39,122 nt of DNA. Source: JBOHRN01 sp050732775. Lineage in GTDB: Bacteria > Gemmatimonadota > Gemmatimonadetes > Longimicrobiales > Longimicrobiaceae. Positions 23,632-31,958 of the stretch are shown here, piece by piece. The notes under the pieces were generated by a model that was given only the letters and a program-made list of their open reading frames with translations, searched no databases and was not told the DNA's origin. The DNA is taken from positions 1-39,122 of the forward strand of contig JBOHRN010000038.1 of assembly GCA_050732775.1 (NCBI GenBank), given 5' to 3'. The position numbers were made by a program, and so were the translations under genes. Every line of letters begins with the position of its first letter. Positions within the stretch are counted from its first letter, which is position 1.

Positions 23632-23671
23632 TGTGGAAAAGTTGGTGGAAAGGTGCGCAAGTTGTGGAAAA
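23632..23671. repeat. Cluster of three GTGGAAA repeats (DnaA-box-like)
   Basis: TGTGGAAAA occurs at 23632-23640 and 23663-23671, and a near copy GGTGGAAAG at 23644-23652. On the minus strand the exact copies read TTTTCCACA, which is one base from the DnaA box TTATCCACA and equals the form described for cyanobacteria. They lie in the leader of the propeller gene. No other origin features are near. Confidence 0.4.
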
Positions 23672-23765
23672 CTACTATTCCCACTCGGTCAAAGGAGCCG
23701 AAGGAACTCTGACGCTGGGTAAGCATATCACCGGCTTAGCCAACTTTGCCCCCAGAGTACCGGTC

Positions 23766-24923
23766 ATGATCTGGAAAAGTAGCACGACTTTTTTCCTCCT
23801 GGCGCTGATGCTGGCGTTTACCGGGTGTGTCCCGGCCGCCGATACGGATCGGCCGGGCGCTAGCGGAGCCACGGCTGGCGAGTACCACCTGTACGTCGCC
23901 AATGAATCCACCGATCTGGTGAGCCACGTCGTCTTCCGGCCGGGCGCCGGGCTCGAGCTGGTGGCAGAGATCGAGGTGGGCATCATCCCGGTCGAGGTCG
24001 AGGGGCCGCACGGTGTCGGCACCTCGCCCGACGGCCGCTTCTGGTACGTCACCCTGGCCCACGGACAGCCGTACGGCTCTCTCTGGAAGTTCGACGCGGC
24101 GACCGACACCCTGATCGGCAGGGTGACGCTCGGAAACTTCCCGGCCACCCCGGAGCTGGCCTCCAACGGCCAGTTCGCCTTCGTGGCCAACTTCAACCTG
24201 CACGGAGACCCGCTACCGTCGTCGGTGTCGGTGGTCCACACCCCCACCATGCAAGAGGTGGCCCGCCCCACCACCTGCGTGATGCCCCACGGGAGCCGGC
24301 TAAACCCGGCGGGCACCAAGCACTACTCGGTGTGCATGCACAGCGAGCAGCTGGTAGAGATCGACGCCCGCACTTTCCAGCTCTCTGCCCGCATGAGCGT
24401 GGCCCCGGGCCGCGAAGGAGCCCTGGCTCTGGATGACACTGGGGTCATGGAAGAGCACGCCAATCACTCGCATCACGATCAACTCTGCTCGCCTACCTGG
24501 GCCACGCCGGGGGTGGGGCCGCGTGCGGGGCTGGTGTATGTGCCGTGCAACCGGGCCGATGAGGTGCTGGAGGTCGACACCGAGAAGTGGCTGGTGACGC
24601 GCCGCTTCGAAACCGGGCGGGCTCCGTACAATACCGCTATCACTCCGGACGGGCGCTACCTCCTGGCCACCCTCAAGGGCGAAGAAGCCGTGGCCGTGAT
24701 CGACCTGGAAGAAGGGCGGCAGGTGAAGCGCGTCCCGGCTACCCGGCCGATCACCCACGGGGTGGTCGTCTCCGCAGACGGCCGCTACGCCTTCGTGAGC
24801 AACGAAGCGGTAGGGAGCACGCCCGGCACTCTGGACGTCATCGACCTCTCTAGGTTGGAGCGGGTCGCCTCGGCCGCCCTCCGGTATCAGCCTGGCGGTA
24901 TCGGTTTGATCGAGCGGCAGTGA
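23766..24923 (+). CDS. Seven-bladed-type beta-propeller lipoprotein (YVTN/YncE-like)
   Basis: The 385-residue product has a type II signal sequence with lipobox AFTGC (Cys21), so it is probably anchored to a membrane on the outside of the cytoplasm. It has repeated propeller units with TSPDGRFWYVT, TPDGRYLLATLKG and SADGRYAFVSNE. An insert at about 170-265 carries Cys171, Cys190, Cys241 and Cys261, plus a His cluster (HANHSHHDQ at 231-239), which looks like a metal site. ATG 23766 gives a proper signal peptide. A farther upstream in-frame start would bury it. It overlaps glyA by four bases (GTGA). The function is unknown. Confidence 0.8.
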   Translation: MIWKSSTTFFLLALMLAFTGCVPAADTDRPGASGATAGEYHLYVANESTDLVSHVVFRPGAGLELVAEIEVGIIPVEVEGPHGVGTSPDGRFWYVTLAHGQPYGSLWKFDAATDTLIGRVTLGNFPATPELASNGQFAFVANFNLHGDPLPSSVSVVHTPTMQEVARPTTCVMPHGSRLNPAGTKHYSVCMHSEQLVEIDARTFQLSARMSVAPGREGALALDDTGVMEEHANHSHHDQLCSPTWATPGVGPRAGLVYVPCNRADEVLEVDTEKWLVTRRFETGRAPYNTAITPDGRYLLATLKGEEAVAVIDLEEGRQVKRVPATRPITHGVVVSADGRYAFVSNEAVGSTPGTLDVIDLSRLERVASAALRYQPGGIGLIERQ

Positions 24924-26185
24924 GACACCTCGCCGACGCCGACGCCACGGTCCACGAACTGATCGGGCGAGAGACCGACCGCCAGCGGCTTCAGCTCGAG
25001 ATGATCGCCTCGGAGAACTTCGTTTCCCCGGCGGTGCTAGAGGCGATGGGCACGGTGTTCACCAACAAGTACGCCGAGGGGTACCCGGGCAAGCGGTATT
25101 ACGGCGGCTGCGAAGTAGTGGACGAGGTGGAAGAGCTGGCCCGCTCTCGTGTCAAGGAGCTGTTCGGCGCCGCGCACGCTAACGTGCAGCCCCACTCCGG
25201 TTCCCAGGCCAACCAGGCGACTTACCTGGCCTTCATGGAGCCGGGCGACACCCTGCTGGGGATGAACCTGTCCGAAGGCGGCCACCTGACCCACGGCTCG
25301 CCGGTCAACTTCAGCGGCCGGCTCTTCCGCGTGGTTGCGTACGGGGTGCGGCAGAACGACCAGCGGATCGACTACGACCGGCTGCGGGAGCAAGCCCTTG
25401 AGGTGCGCCCAAAGGTGATCGTGGCCGGGGCGAGCGCCTACCCCCGCGTCATCGACTTCGCGCGCTTCGGCGAAATTGCCCGTGAAGTCCGCGCCAAACT
25501 GGTGGTCGACATGGCCCACCTAGCCGGACTGGTGGCCACCGGGCACCACCCCAGCCCCATCCCCCACGCCGACGTGGTCACCTCGACCACCCACAAAACG
25601 CTGCGGGGGCCGCGCGGCGGCCTGATCCTGGCACGGGAGGAGCACGCCAAAGCGATCGACAAGCAGATCTTCCCGGGCGTCCAGGGAGGCCCCCTGATAC
25701 ACGTGATCGCGGCCAAAGCGGTTGCATTCGGTGAGGCGCTGCGGCCAGAGTTCGCCGCCTACTCGGCCCGGGTCATAGAGAACGCCCGTGCCCTCGCCGG
25801 GGCGCTCGCGGAGCACGGCTTCGAGCTGGTCTCGGGTGGCACCGATACCCACCTCCTGCTGGTGGACTTGCGCAACAAGGGGCTTACCGGCAAGGAGGCG
25901 GAGGCCCGTTTGGAGCGGGCGGGGATCACCGTGAACAAGAACACGGTGCCGGGCGAGAGCGAGTCACCCTTCGTGACCTCGGGTATCCGAATAGGCACGC
26001 CGGCCCTCACCACTCGCGGCTTCGGAGTCGACGAGATGCTTGCCATCGCCGGGATGATCGAGCGGGTACTGGGGGCGTCTCACTCCGCCTCGCTGGAACG
26101 CCGGGTGCGGGGAGAAGTCAGTGAGATGTGCGAGGGCAGACCCCTCTTCGAGTACCGGCTCGCGGCGGCAGCCGCCAGCGCGTAA
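24920..26185 (+). CDS. glyA: Serine hydroxymethyltransferase
   Basis: GlyA interconverts serine and glycine while loading one-carbon units onto tetrahydrofolate. The 421-residue product has the family blocks ASENFVSPAVLEAMG, NKYAEGYPGKRYYGG, HSGSQANQA, DMAHLAGLVA, the PLP lysine Lys226 in TTHKTLRGPRGG, and TSGIRIGTPALTTRG. The GTG start overlaps the propeller stop as GTGA. The pairing with folC earlier in the window is only thematic (folate use). miaB follows six bases after the stop. Confidence 0.97.
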   Translation: MRHLADADATVHELIGRETDRQRLQLEMIASENFVSPAVLEAMGTVFTNKYAEGYPGKRYYGGCEVVDEVEELARSRVKELFGAAHANVQPHSGSQANQATYLAFMEPGDTLLGMNLSEGGHLTHGSPVNFSGRLFRVVAYGVRQNDQRIDYDRLREQALEVRPKVIVAGASAYPRVIDFARFGEIAREVRAKLVVDMAHLAGLVATGHHPSPIPHADVVTSTTHKTLRGPRGGLILAREEHAKAIDKQIFPGVQGGPLIHVIAAKAVAFGEALRPEFAAYSARVIENARALAGALAEHGFELVSGGTDTHLLLVDLRNKGLTGKEAEARLERAGITVNKNTVPGESESPFVTSGIRIGTPALTTRGFGVDEMLAIAGMIERVLGASHSASLERRVRGEVSEMCEGRPLFEYRLAAAAASA

Positions 26186-26190
26186 AGCTC

Positions 26191-27561
26191 ATGGCCAAGA
26201 AAGCGTACATCGAAACTTACGGGTGCCAGATGAACGTCAGCGACACGGAGCTGATGCACGCTGTTCTGGCGGATCACGGCTACCTGGCCGCGGAAGACCC
26301 CGGCGAAGCGGACGTCATCCTGGTCAACAGCTGCGCCATCCGAGACCACGCCGAGCAGCGGGTGCTGGGCCGCCTGGGCCAGCTCCAGCAGTACCGGGAG
26401 TCCCGGCCCGGCCTCAAGATCGGCGTAACCGGGTGTATGGCCCAGCGCATGGGGGACACCCTGCTAGCTAAGTCGGGTGGGTTAGACTTGGTGGTGGGGC
26501 CGGACGGTTACCGGCGGCTCCCCCAGGCACTGGCAAAGCTGGATGAAGAGCTAGCTTCCGGGTCGGTGCCAGCGTCAAAGCGGGCGCCGGCGGCGATGAG
26601 GCTAACGGTCCTCGACTTCGACCCGCACGAAAATTATCAGGGAGTGCGTCCGCGCCGGACCTCGGTGGTGTCGGCGTGGGTACCGGTCCAGCGGGGGTGC
26701 AACTACCGCTGCACCTACTGTATCGTCCCCTACGTGCGGGGCTCCGAAAAGAACCGCGCCCCCGGCGAAATCCTGGCCGAAGTCCGGGAGCTGGCCGCGG
26801 ACGGGGTACCAGAGGTTGTCCTCCTGGGCCAAACGGTCAACTCGTACCGGCACGGCGACTGGGACTTTTCGCGGCTGCTGAGAGAGGTGGCGGGCGTCCG
26901 CGGCGTCCGGAGGGTTCGCTTTACCTCTCCCCACCCCAACGACTTTACCCCCGAGTTGGTGGAGGTGATGGCCTCGCAGAAGGTCGTGTGCGACCAGCTT
27001 CACCTGCCCGTCCAGTCCGGGCACGACCGTACCCTCAAGCGCATGCTGCGGCGCTACACGGTGGCGGAGTACCGGGAAAAGATTACCTGGGTGCGGGAGC
27101 GTATCCCCCACGTTTCCCTTTCTACCGACGTGATCGCCGGCTTTCCGGGCGAGACCGGCGACGAGTTCGAGGCCACCCTCGAACTGATGCGGGAGGTCCG
27201 CTTCGACGACGCCTTCATGTACAAGTTTTCTCTCCGCGAGGGAACTCCCGCCACCCGCTTCCCCGCTGCCGACTTCATACCCGAAAGGGAGGCGCAGCGC
27301 CGCTTGGAACGGCTGATCAAGGTGCAGCGGGAGATCCAACTTGGGATCAACCGCGCCCAGCTGGGCCGGGTTGAAGAGGTGCTGGTCGAGAAGGAAGCTC
27401 GCAGGGGTGGGCTCCAGGGCCGCACCGAGGGGAACAAGGTGGTGGCCTTCGCGGGTCCGGCGGAGTGGATCGGCCGTTTCATGGAGGTACGGCTTACCGG
27501 CACCACCGGCGCCACCTTCACCGGAGAGCGGGCGGCCGGCGCCGAACCGCGCGCGGCATGA
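26191..27561 (+). CDS. miaB: tRNA (N6-isopentenyl adenosine(37)-C2)-methylthiotransferase MiaB
   Basis: MiaB is a radical-SAM enzyme that adds a methylthio group to i6A37 in tRNAs. The 456-residue product has the N-terminal UPF0004 domain with three cluster Cys (12, 48 and 82), the radical-SAM motif Cys170-x3-Cys174-x2-Cys177, and a C-terminal TRAM domain from about 380. The YGCQMNVSDTE start and LGQTVNSY block point to MiaB rather than RimO or MtaB. The ATG follows glyA by six bases. The TGA overlaps the next ATG. The partner miaA is not in the window. Confidence 0.95.
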   Translation: MAKKAYIETYGCQMNVSDTELMHAVLADHGYLAAEDPGEADVILVNSCAIRDHAEQRVLGRLGQLQQYRESRPGLKIGVTGCMAQRMGDTLLAKSGGLDLVVGPDGYRRLPQALAKLDEELASGSVPASKRAPAAMRLTVLDFDPHENYQGVRPRRTSVVSAWVPVQRGCNYRCTYCIVPYVRGSEKNRAPGEILAEVRELAADGVPEVVLLGQTVNSYRHGDWDFSRLLREVAGVRGVRRVRFTSPHPNDFTPELVEVMASQKVVCDQLHLPVQSGHDRTLKRMLRRYTVAEYREKITWVRERIPHVSLSTDVIAGFPGETGDEFEATLELMREVRFDDAFMYKFSLREGTPATRFPAADFIPEREAQRRLERLIKVQREIQLGINRAQLGRVEEVLVEKEARRGGLQGRTEGNKVVAFAGPAEWIGRFMEVRLTGTTGATFTGERAAGAEPRAA

Positions 27562-27851
27562 ACCGGGGCGGGTGGTTGGCCCTGGCCGGGATCACCTTGG
27601 CCGCCGGGCTTTTCGCCTACCTGAACGGCGGCGAGCGAGTTATCCTGAACCTCGGTGTGGCCACCTTCTACCGGGCTCCCCTGGCCACCGTGGTGCTCGC
27701 CGCTTTTTTGCTGGGAATGGTGGCAATGTTTCTGCTGGGACTGCGCCACGACCTCAAGATTCGGCGGGGACTCCGAAAGTTGGAAGAGAGGCCGGCGCCC
27801 GAGCCTCCGGAGAACGTAGTGGAGGAGCCGGTGCAGCCGTCCATCCACTAA
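27558..27851 (+). CDS. LapA-domain (DUF1049) small membrane protein
   Basis: The 97-residue product has two membrane helices (about 5-22 and 39-60), followed by RHDLKIRRGLRKLEE and a Pro/Glu-rich cytoplasmic tail. This is the layout of LapA/YciS-type proteins, which assist lipopolysaccharide assembly in E. coli. The resemblance is at the level of architecture and the L-x-G-hydrophobic-xGx2 second helix. It overlaps miaB by ATGA and is 16 bases from comEC. Confidence 0.7.
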   Translation: MNRGGWLALAGITLAAGLFAYLNGGERVILNLGVATFYRAPLATVVLAAFLLGMVAMFLLGLRHDLKIRRGLRKLEERPAPEPPENVVEEPVQPSIH

Positions 27852-27867
27852 AGGCCCGGGGGGACGG

Positions 27868-30210
27868 ATGAGCTGGAGCCCACCCCCTCTCGTCCTCCTC
27901 ACGCTCTGCTTCCTGGCCGGACTGATTCCGGCGCTGCTCTTCGAGCCGTCAAGCGCTCCCTTTCTGGTTGCCGCTTCCGCGCTCCTCTTGGCTGTCCTTT
28001 TCTTGCGCGGCAGGGCTGTCACCGCGGCGGCTCTGGGGGCGGCGGCGCTTACGGGCGCGGCCCTCGGCTCCCACACCGCGGGCGGGTGGCGGAGCGACTG
28101 CCGGGCCGCCTTGGCGGAAGGTGCCGCGGTCGAGGTGGTGGGGCTGCTGGAAGGTACCTGGCGGCCGCGAGCGTCGCCCGCCGATAGGTACGCAGACGAG
28201 CGGCCGGGGCTGGTGCCGGTGCGGGCGTCGTCGCTCCGCTCGGGCGGACTCTCGTGCTCTGTCGGCGCGCGGGTGGCGTTCCCAGATGATCAGCCGGAGT
28301 TAGCCGCCGGAACCCCGGTGCGGATTTCGGGGAGTTGGGCGCGCTCGGCGGGGCCGGTGAGCGAGAGCGAGTGGCCGGCCAACCCTTACTACCGCGGTTT
28401 TGTGCTCGCGGACCAGGTGGAAGCCCGGGGAGCCGGGCGGCGTAACCTGCTCCTGACAGCTCGTGGCGCGGTGGAGCGACGCATCCACGAGCTCTTCCCG
28501 GCCCACGCCTCCCTGGTCGACGCCCTGGTGCTGGGCCGGCGCGAGTCGCTCTCGGATTTCGTGCGAGACCGCTTCGCGCGCGCGGGCATCGCCCACATTC
28601 TGGCCATCTCCGGTCTGCACGTGGGGCTGATCGGAGGTGCCCTTCTGCTCGCCACCCGCGCGGCCGGCCTGCCGTGGCGGGTCGCGGGCGGCGCCACCAT
28701 CGCCCTAGTGGCGCTCTATCTGGCGATGATCGGCGCCCCCGCCTCGGCGCTGCGGGCGGGGGTCATGATCTCCCTGGGACTCCTGGGGCTCATGCTGCAA
28801 CGCCCCTTCTCCCCGTACCCGGTGGTGGCGGCCGCCGCCCTGGCCATCCTTCTGTTCAGGCCGGGAGAGATCCTCTCTCCCGGCTTCCAGCTCTCCTTCC
28901 TGGGAGTGCTCGGCATCCTGGTGGTGCGCGACGCGGTTCTTCGCAAGCTGCCGGAGGGCTGGCTGCACGGCTGGCGGCGGTGGACCGCCGAGTCGGTGAT
29001 GGTGAGCGGAGCCGCCTTCCTGGCCACCACTCCGGTGGCCGCGTACCACTTCGGTCTGGCCACCCCGGCCGCCGTCCTGGCCAACATCCCAGCCATACCG
29101 CTGCTCTCCCTGGCTCTGGTGGGCGTCGTTCTCGCCCTGCTGGTCTCGCTCTTCTCGGGTACGCTGGCCGGGCTGTTCGCGGCGGGAGCTGGGGTGGCCC
29201 TCGACCTGATCGACCGGGTGGCGACCGTGGCGGCCGCCCTCCCGGCGGGCCATCTGGAGGTGACCCGGCAGCAGCCGCTCCTGTGGGTGGCGGCCGGAGC
29301 GGTAGCCCTGGTGGCGGCGTGGCTGGGGCGGGGGATGCGGGGGTGGGCGGTCGCGCTGGTCTCCACGGGTGCGGCCGTGGCCGTGCTCTTGGCGGCGCCC
29401 GCCTTCACCCCTAGTGGGCCGGAAGGACTCGATATCTACTTCCTGGACGTAGGACAGGGCGACGCCACTGCCGTGCGCACCCCGGAGGGCCGCTGGGTGC
29501 TGGTGGACGCGGGCCCGCGCACCGAGACGTACGACGCCGGAGAGCGGCGGGTGCTCCCCTTTCTCCGGCGCATGAACGCGCCCAGGGTAGAGCTGCTCAT
29601 TATCACGCACCCGCAACTCGATCACGTGGGTGGCGCGGCCGCGGTGCTCGGCGGGGTCGAGGTCCGCTGGGTGTGGGATCCGGCGTACCCGCTCGGATCT
29701 CCTCCCTACTTGGAGCTCCTGGAGTTGATCGAGCAGAAGGGGATCCCGTGGACCGAAGCCGGGCGCGACCAAAGCGTGGAGCTAGACGGAGTCACCTTCG
29801 AGCTGTTGGCTCCCGCGCCGGGGGCGGTGGAACGAGCGGACGATCCCAACCAGGCCGGCGCGGTGGTGCGGGTCGGTTACGGCGGCTTCTCGGCGCTCTT
29901 GCCCGGAGACGCCTACTCGGCCCAGGAGTTGGAGCTGGTCGAGGTGTACGGTGTCGCTCTCCGGGCCGACATCCTCAAGGTGGGCCACCACGGGAGCCGA
30001 ACCTCTACTTCGCCCGCCTTTCTGGAGGCCGTTGAGCCCGCTCTGGCGGTAATCTCTGCCGGCCGGAGGAATCCCTTCGGACACCCCCACCCCCTGGTGC
30101 TGCACCGGCTGCGCTCGCGCGGCATCCCGGTTGCGCGTACTGACCGGGAGGGAACCATCCACCTCCACGTGCCGGCGCCGGGAAGTAGGGGGTGGGTGCG
30201 CAAGGAGTGA
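27868..30210 (+). CDS. comEC: ComEC/Rec2 DNA internalisation protein
   Basis: ComEC forms the inner-membrane channel for single-stranded DNA in natural transformation. The 780-residue product has an N-terminal DUF4131 region (1 to about 195), the competence-domain helices (about 215-510) with the AISGLHVGLIGG hallmark, and a C-terminal beta-lactamase-like domain from about 521 with DVGQGDATAV, DAGP, HPQLDHVGG (581-589) and VGHHGSRTS. The second metal-site residue is Gln583, where His or Asp is usual (HxQxDH). GGGGGGACGG precedes the ATG. comEA is not in the window. Confidence 0.94.
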   Translation: MSWSPPPLVLLTLCFLAGLIPALLFEPSSAPFLVAASALLLAVLFLRGRAVTAAALGAAALTGAALGSHTAGGWRSDCRAALAEGAAVEVVGLLEGTWRPRASPADRYADERPGLVPVRASSLRSGGLSCSVGARVAFPDDQPELAAGTPVRISGSWARSAGPVSESEWPANPYYRGFVLADQVEARGAGRRNLLLTARGAVERRIHELFPAHASLVDALVLGRRESLSDFVRDRFARAGIAHILAISGLHVGLIGGALLLATRAAGLPWRVAGGATIALVALYLAMIGAPASALRAGVMISLGLLGLMLQRPFSPYPVVAAAALAILLFRPGEILSPGFQLSFLGVLGILVVRDAVLRKLPEGWLHGWRRWTAESVMVSGAAFLATTPVAAYHFGLATPAAVLANIPAIPLLSLALVGVVLALLVSLFSGTLAGLFAAGAGVALDLIDRVATVAAALPAGHLEVTRQQPLLWVAAGAVALVAAWLGRGMRGWAVALVSTGAAVAVLLAAPAFTPSGPEGLDIYFLDVGQGDATAVRTPEGRWVLVDAGPRTETYDAGERRVLPFLRRMNAPRVELLIITHPQLDHVGGAAAVLGGVEVRWVWDPAYPLGSPPYLELLELIEQKGIPWTEAGRDQSVELDGVTFELLAPAPGAVERADDPNQAGAVVRVGYGGFSALLPGDAYSAQELELVEVYGVALRADILKVGHHGSRTSTSPAFLEAVEPALAVISAGRRNPFGHPHPLVLHRLRSRGIPVARTDREGTIHLHVPAPGSRGWVRKE

Positions 30211-30221
30211 TTTCAAGCAAG

Positions 30222-30614
30222 ATGATTTCAAAGCTGATTGCGAACCGGCTGCTGGGAGCGCAGATTGACTGTCCGGCCGGTCTGGAGTTGCCACCCGGGG
30301 TGGTGCTCCGGCGCTCGCGGTGGATCCCCCGGCTGGCAGGCGCCCTCGCCCGCCTGGGCGGCCCGGCCGCGGCAGTTACCCTGGGCAGGAGCGTGGTTCT
30401 TCATCCGGAAACGCGCGTGACTTCCGCCCTGTTGGAGCACGAACTGGTCCATGTGCGGCAGTGGGCCGGCGACCCCTTATTCCCTCTTCGCTACGCGATG
30501 GAGACGCTAAGACACGGATACCGCAACAACCGCTACGAACGGGAGGCGTACGACAGCTCGGACCCCCGCTCACCCTGCAACCCTGAGGCACCGTGGCAGC
30601 CGAGAAATCAGTAG
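30222..30614 (+). CDS. Small HEXXH putative zinc metallopeptidase-like protein
   Basis: The 130-residue product has HELVHVRQW (HEXXH at 73-77) and a later YEREAY (Glu106 or Glu108 as a possible third ligand), a layout seen in DUF4157-like small peptidases. No signal peptide is clear. Protease activity is not established for such short proteins. I chose ATG 30222 with AAGGAG at 30202-30207. GTG codons at 30192 and 30207 are in frame and overlap comEC, so the start could be earlier. A duplicated TGATTTCAA lies around the start. The end overlaps fbp by 22 bases. Confidence 0.68.
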   Translation: MISKLIANRLLGAQIDCPAGLELPPGVVLRRSRWIPRLAGALARLGGPAAAVTLGRSVVLHPETRVTSALLEHELVHVRQWAGDPLFPLRYAMETLRHGYRNNRYEREAYDSSDPRSPCNPEAPWQPRNQ

Positions 30615-31633
30615 TCACTATCGAGCGGCACATCATCGAGCGGGAGCGCGAGTTCCCCGAGGCCACCGGCGCCTTCAGCAGTCTGCTCTACGACCTGGCC
30701 CTGGCCGCCAAGATGATCAGCCGGGAGGTCCGCAAGGCCGGACTGGTGGACATCCTCGGCCGCACCGGCGGCATCAACGTCCACGGAGAGGACGTGCGCA
30801 AGCTCGACGAGTACGCCCACGACGTGATCTACAAGGCGCTCGACCACTGCGGACATCTGTGCGTGATGGCTTCCGAGGAGTCCGAGGAGATCCTCCCCAT
30901 CCCCCCCCGCTTTCCCACCGGCGGCTACGCCCTTCTCTTCGACCCGCTGGACGGCTCCGCCAACATCGACGCCAATGTGTCGGTGGGGACCATCTTCTCC
31001 ATTCACCGCAAGATTTCGAACCAACCCAGGGGTGGGCTCGAGGACTGCCTGCAGCCGGGGCGCCGCCAGGTGGCGGCCGGGTACATCGTTTACGGCTCGT
31101 CGACCATGCTGGTGTACACCAGTGGCAACGGCGTACACGGCTTCACGCTCGACCCCTCCCTGGGAGAGTTTCTGCTCTCCCACCCGGACATCAAGATGCC
31201 CGATCGACCGCAGCTCATTTACAGCGTGAACGAGGGCTACACCGCCCGCTGGAGCGACCGCCAGAAGCGACTGGTGGAGCGGCTCAAGGGGTTGGACGGG
31301 AGCGGGAACAAGCCGTTCACCAGCCGTTACATCGGCTCCCTGGTGGCCGACGTCCACCGCACCCTGCTGTACGGAGGGCTGTTCATGTACCCAGCCGACT
31401 CCGGGCATCCGAATGGCAAGCTCCGGCTCCTTTACGAGGGAGCGCCGCTGGCCATGATCGTGGAGCACGCCGGCGGCCGGGCGTCGGACGGGCGGCGGAG
31501 AATCCTCGACCTCGAACCCACCGAACTGCACCAGCGGGTACCCCTCTACATCGGCTCGCGGGAGTTCGTGGAGCTGGCCGAGGAGTGCTTGGCTGGGGAG
31601 CCGCAAACGGCGGCCGGGCTGGCGGCGCCATGA
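30593..31633 (+). CDS. fbp: Fructose-1,6-bisphosphatase class 1
   Basis: Fbp removes the 1-phosphate of fructose-1,6-bisphosphate in gluconeogenesis. The 346-residue product has the metal site ASEESEE (93-99) and FDPLDGSANID (116-126), SVGTIFSI, TARWSDRQ, SRYIGSLVADVHR and GKLRLLYEGAPLA. The length matches class 1 enzymes. The GTG start lies inside the previous gene. With ppdK, which can make phosphoenolpyruvate from pyruvate, it gives a gluconeogenic capacity in this window. The stop overlaps the next ATG (ATGA). Confidence 0.95.
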   Translation: MAAEKSVVTIERHIIEREREFPEATGAFSSLLYDLALAAKMISREVRKAGLVDILGRTGGINVHGEDVRKLDEYAHDVIYKALDHCGHLCVMASEESEEILPIPPRFPTGGYALLFDPLDGSANIDANVSVGTIFSIHRKISNQPRGGLEDCLQPGRRQVAAGYIVYGSSTMLVYTSGNGVHGFTLDPSLGEFLLSHPDIKMPDRPQLIYSVNEGYTARWSDRQKRLVERLKGLDGSGNKPFTSRYIGSLVADVHRTLLYGGLFMYPADSGHPNGKLRLLYEGAPLAMIVEHAGGRASDGRRRILDLEPTELHQRVPLYIGSREFVELAEECLAGEPQTAAGLAAP

Positions 31634-31902
31634 CCGCCCACCGGCTGGTGATCGACGGCGTGGACGAGGGTGTGGTCACCGTGGTTACGGAAGAGGTCAC
31701 TGGCTTCACCCTGCCGGACTGGATGCTCCCCCAGCGGGCCCGGCCGGGCGATCACCTGCGCGTGGAGGCGGGGGGGGAGGGGGACACGCGCACCCTTACC
31801 CTGCGGATTGACGCCGAAGCCACCGAGGCAGCGCGCAAGCAAACAAAAGAGCGGCAGGGGAGGTTGGGGGGGAAGAAGTTGCCCCCATCATCGTCATCCT
31901 GA
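31630..31902 (+). CDS. DUF3006-like small protein
   Basis: The 90-residue product begins with a compact beta-rich domain (RLVIDGVDEGVVTVVTEE, LPDWMLPQRARPGDHLRVE) like DUF3006, and ends in a charged Lys/Ser tail (KQTKERQGRLGGKK). DUF3006 genes often accompany ComEC-like MBL proteins, and comEC is three genes upstream here. That association supports the assignment but not a function. It overlaps fbp by ATGA and converges with ppdK 40 bases later. Confidence 0.65.
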   Translation: MTAHRLVIDGVDEGVVTVVTEEVTGFTLPDWMLPQRARPGDHLRVEAGGEGDTRTLTLRIDAEATEAARKQTKERQGRLGGKKLPPSSSS

Positions 31903-31931
31903 CTTTTGTGAAGAACGTGCCTTCGGTGGTG

Positions 31932-31958
31932 AAAAAAAGCTGCTAACACCGCTCCAGC
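31932..31958 (-). terminator. Weak terminator at the ppdK end
   Basis: On the minus strand GCTG (31958-31955) pairs with CAGC (31942-31939) across the ppdK stop, and a run of seven T follows (31938-31932). The stem is only four base pairs, so efficiency is doubtful, but the T-run is the longest near any gene end here. Confidence 0.4.

Noticed and set aside
23632..23671. Chromosomal replication origin
   Set aside because: There are only three DnaA-like words, with no AT-rich unwinding region and no dnaA, dnaN or gidA nearby.
23552..23765. Possible glycine or folate riboswitch upstream of the propeller-glyA unit
   Set aside because: Short words such as GCCGAAGGA and CTCTGACG are suggestive, but the conserved cores of glycine and THF riboswitches could not be laid out in order.
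28705..29772. Minus-strand open frame of 355 codons opposite comEC
   Set aside because: The Gly/Arg/His/Gln-rich translation has no motifs and lies fully within conserved comEC domains.
31913..31930. TTGTGAA half-site resembling a Rex box near the ppdK end
   Set aside because: The second arm does not match and the site is between convergent gene ends, away from any promoter.
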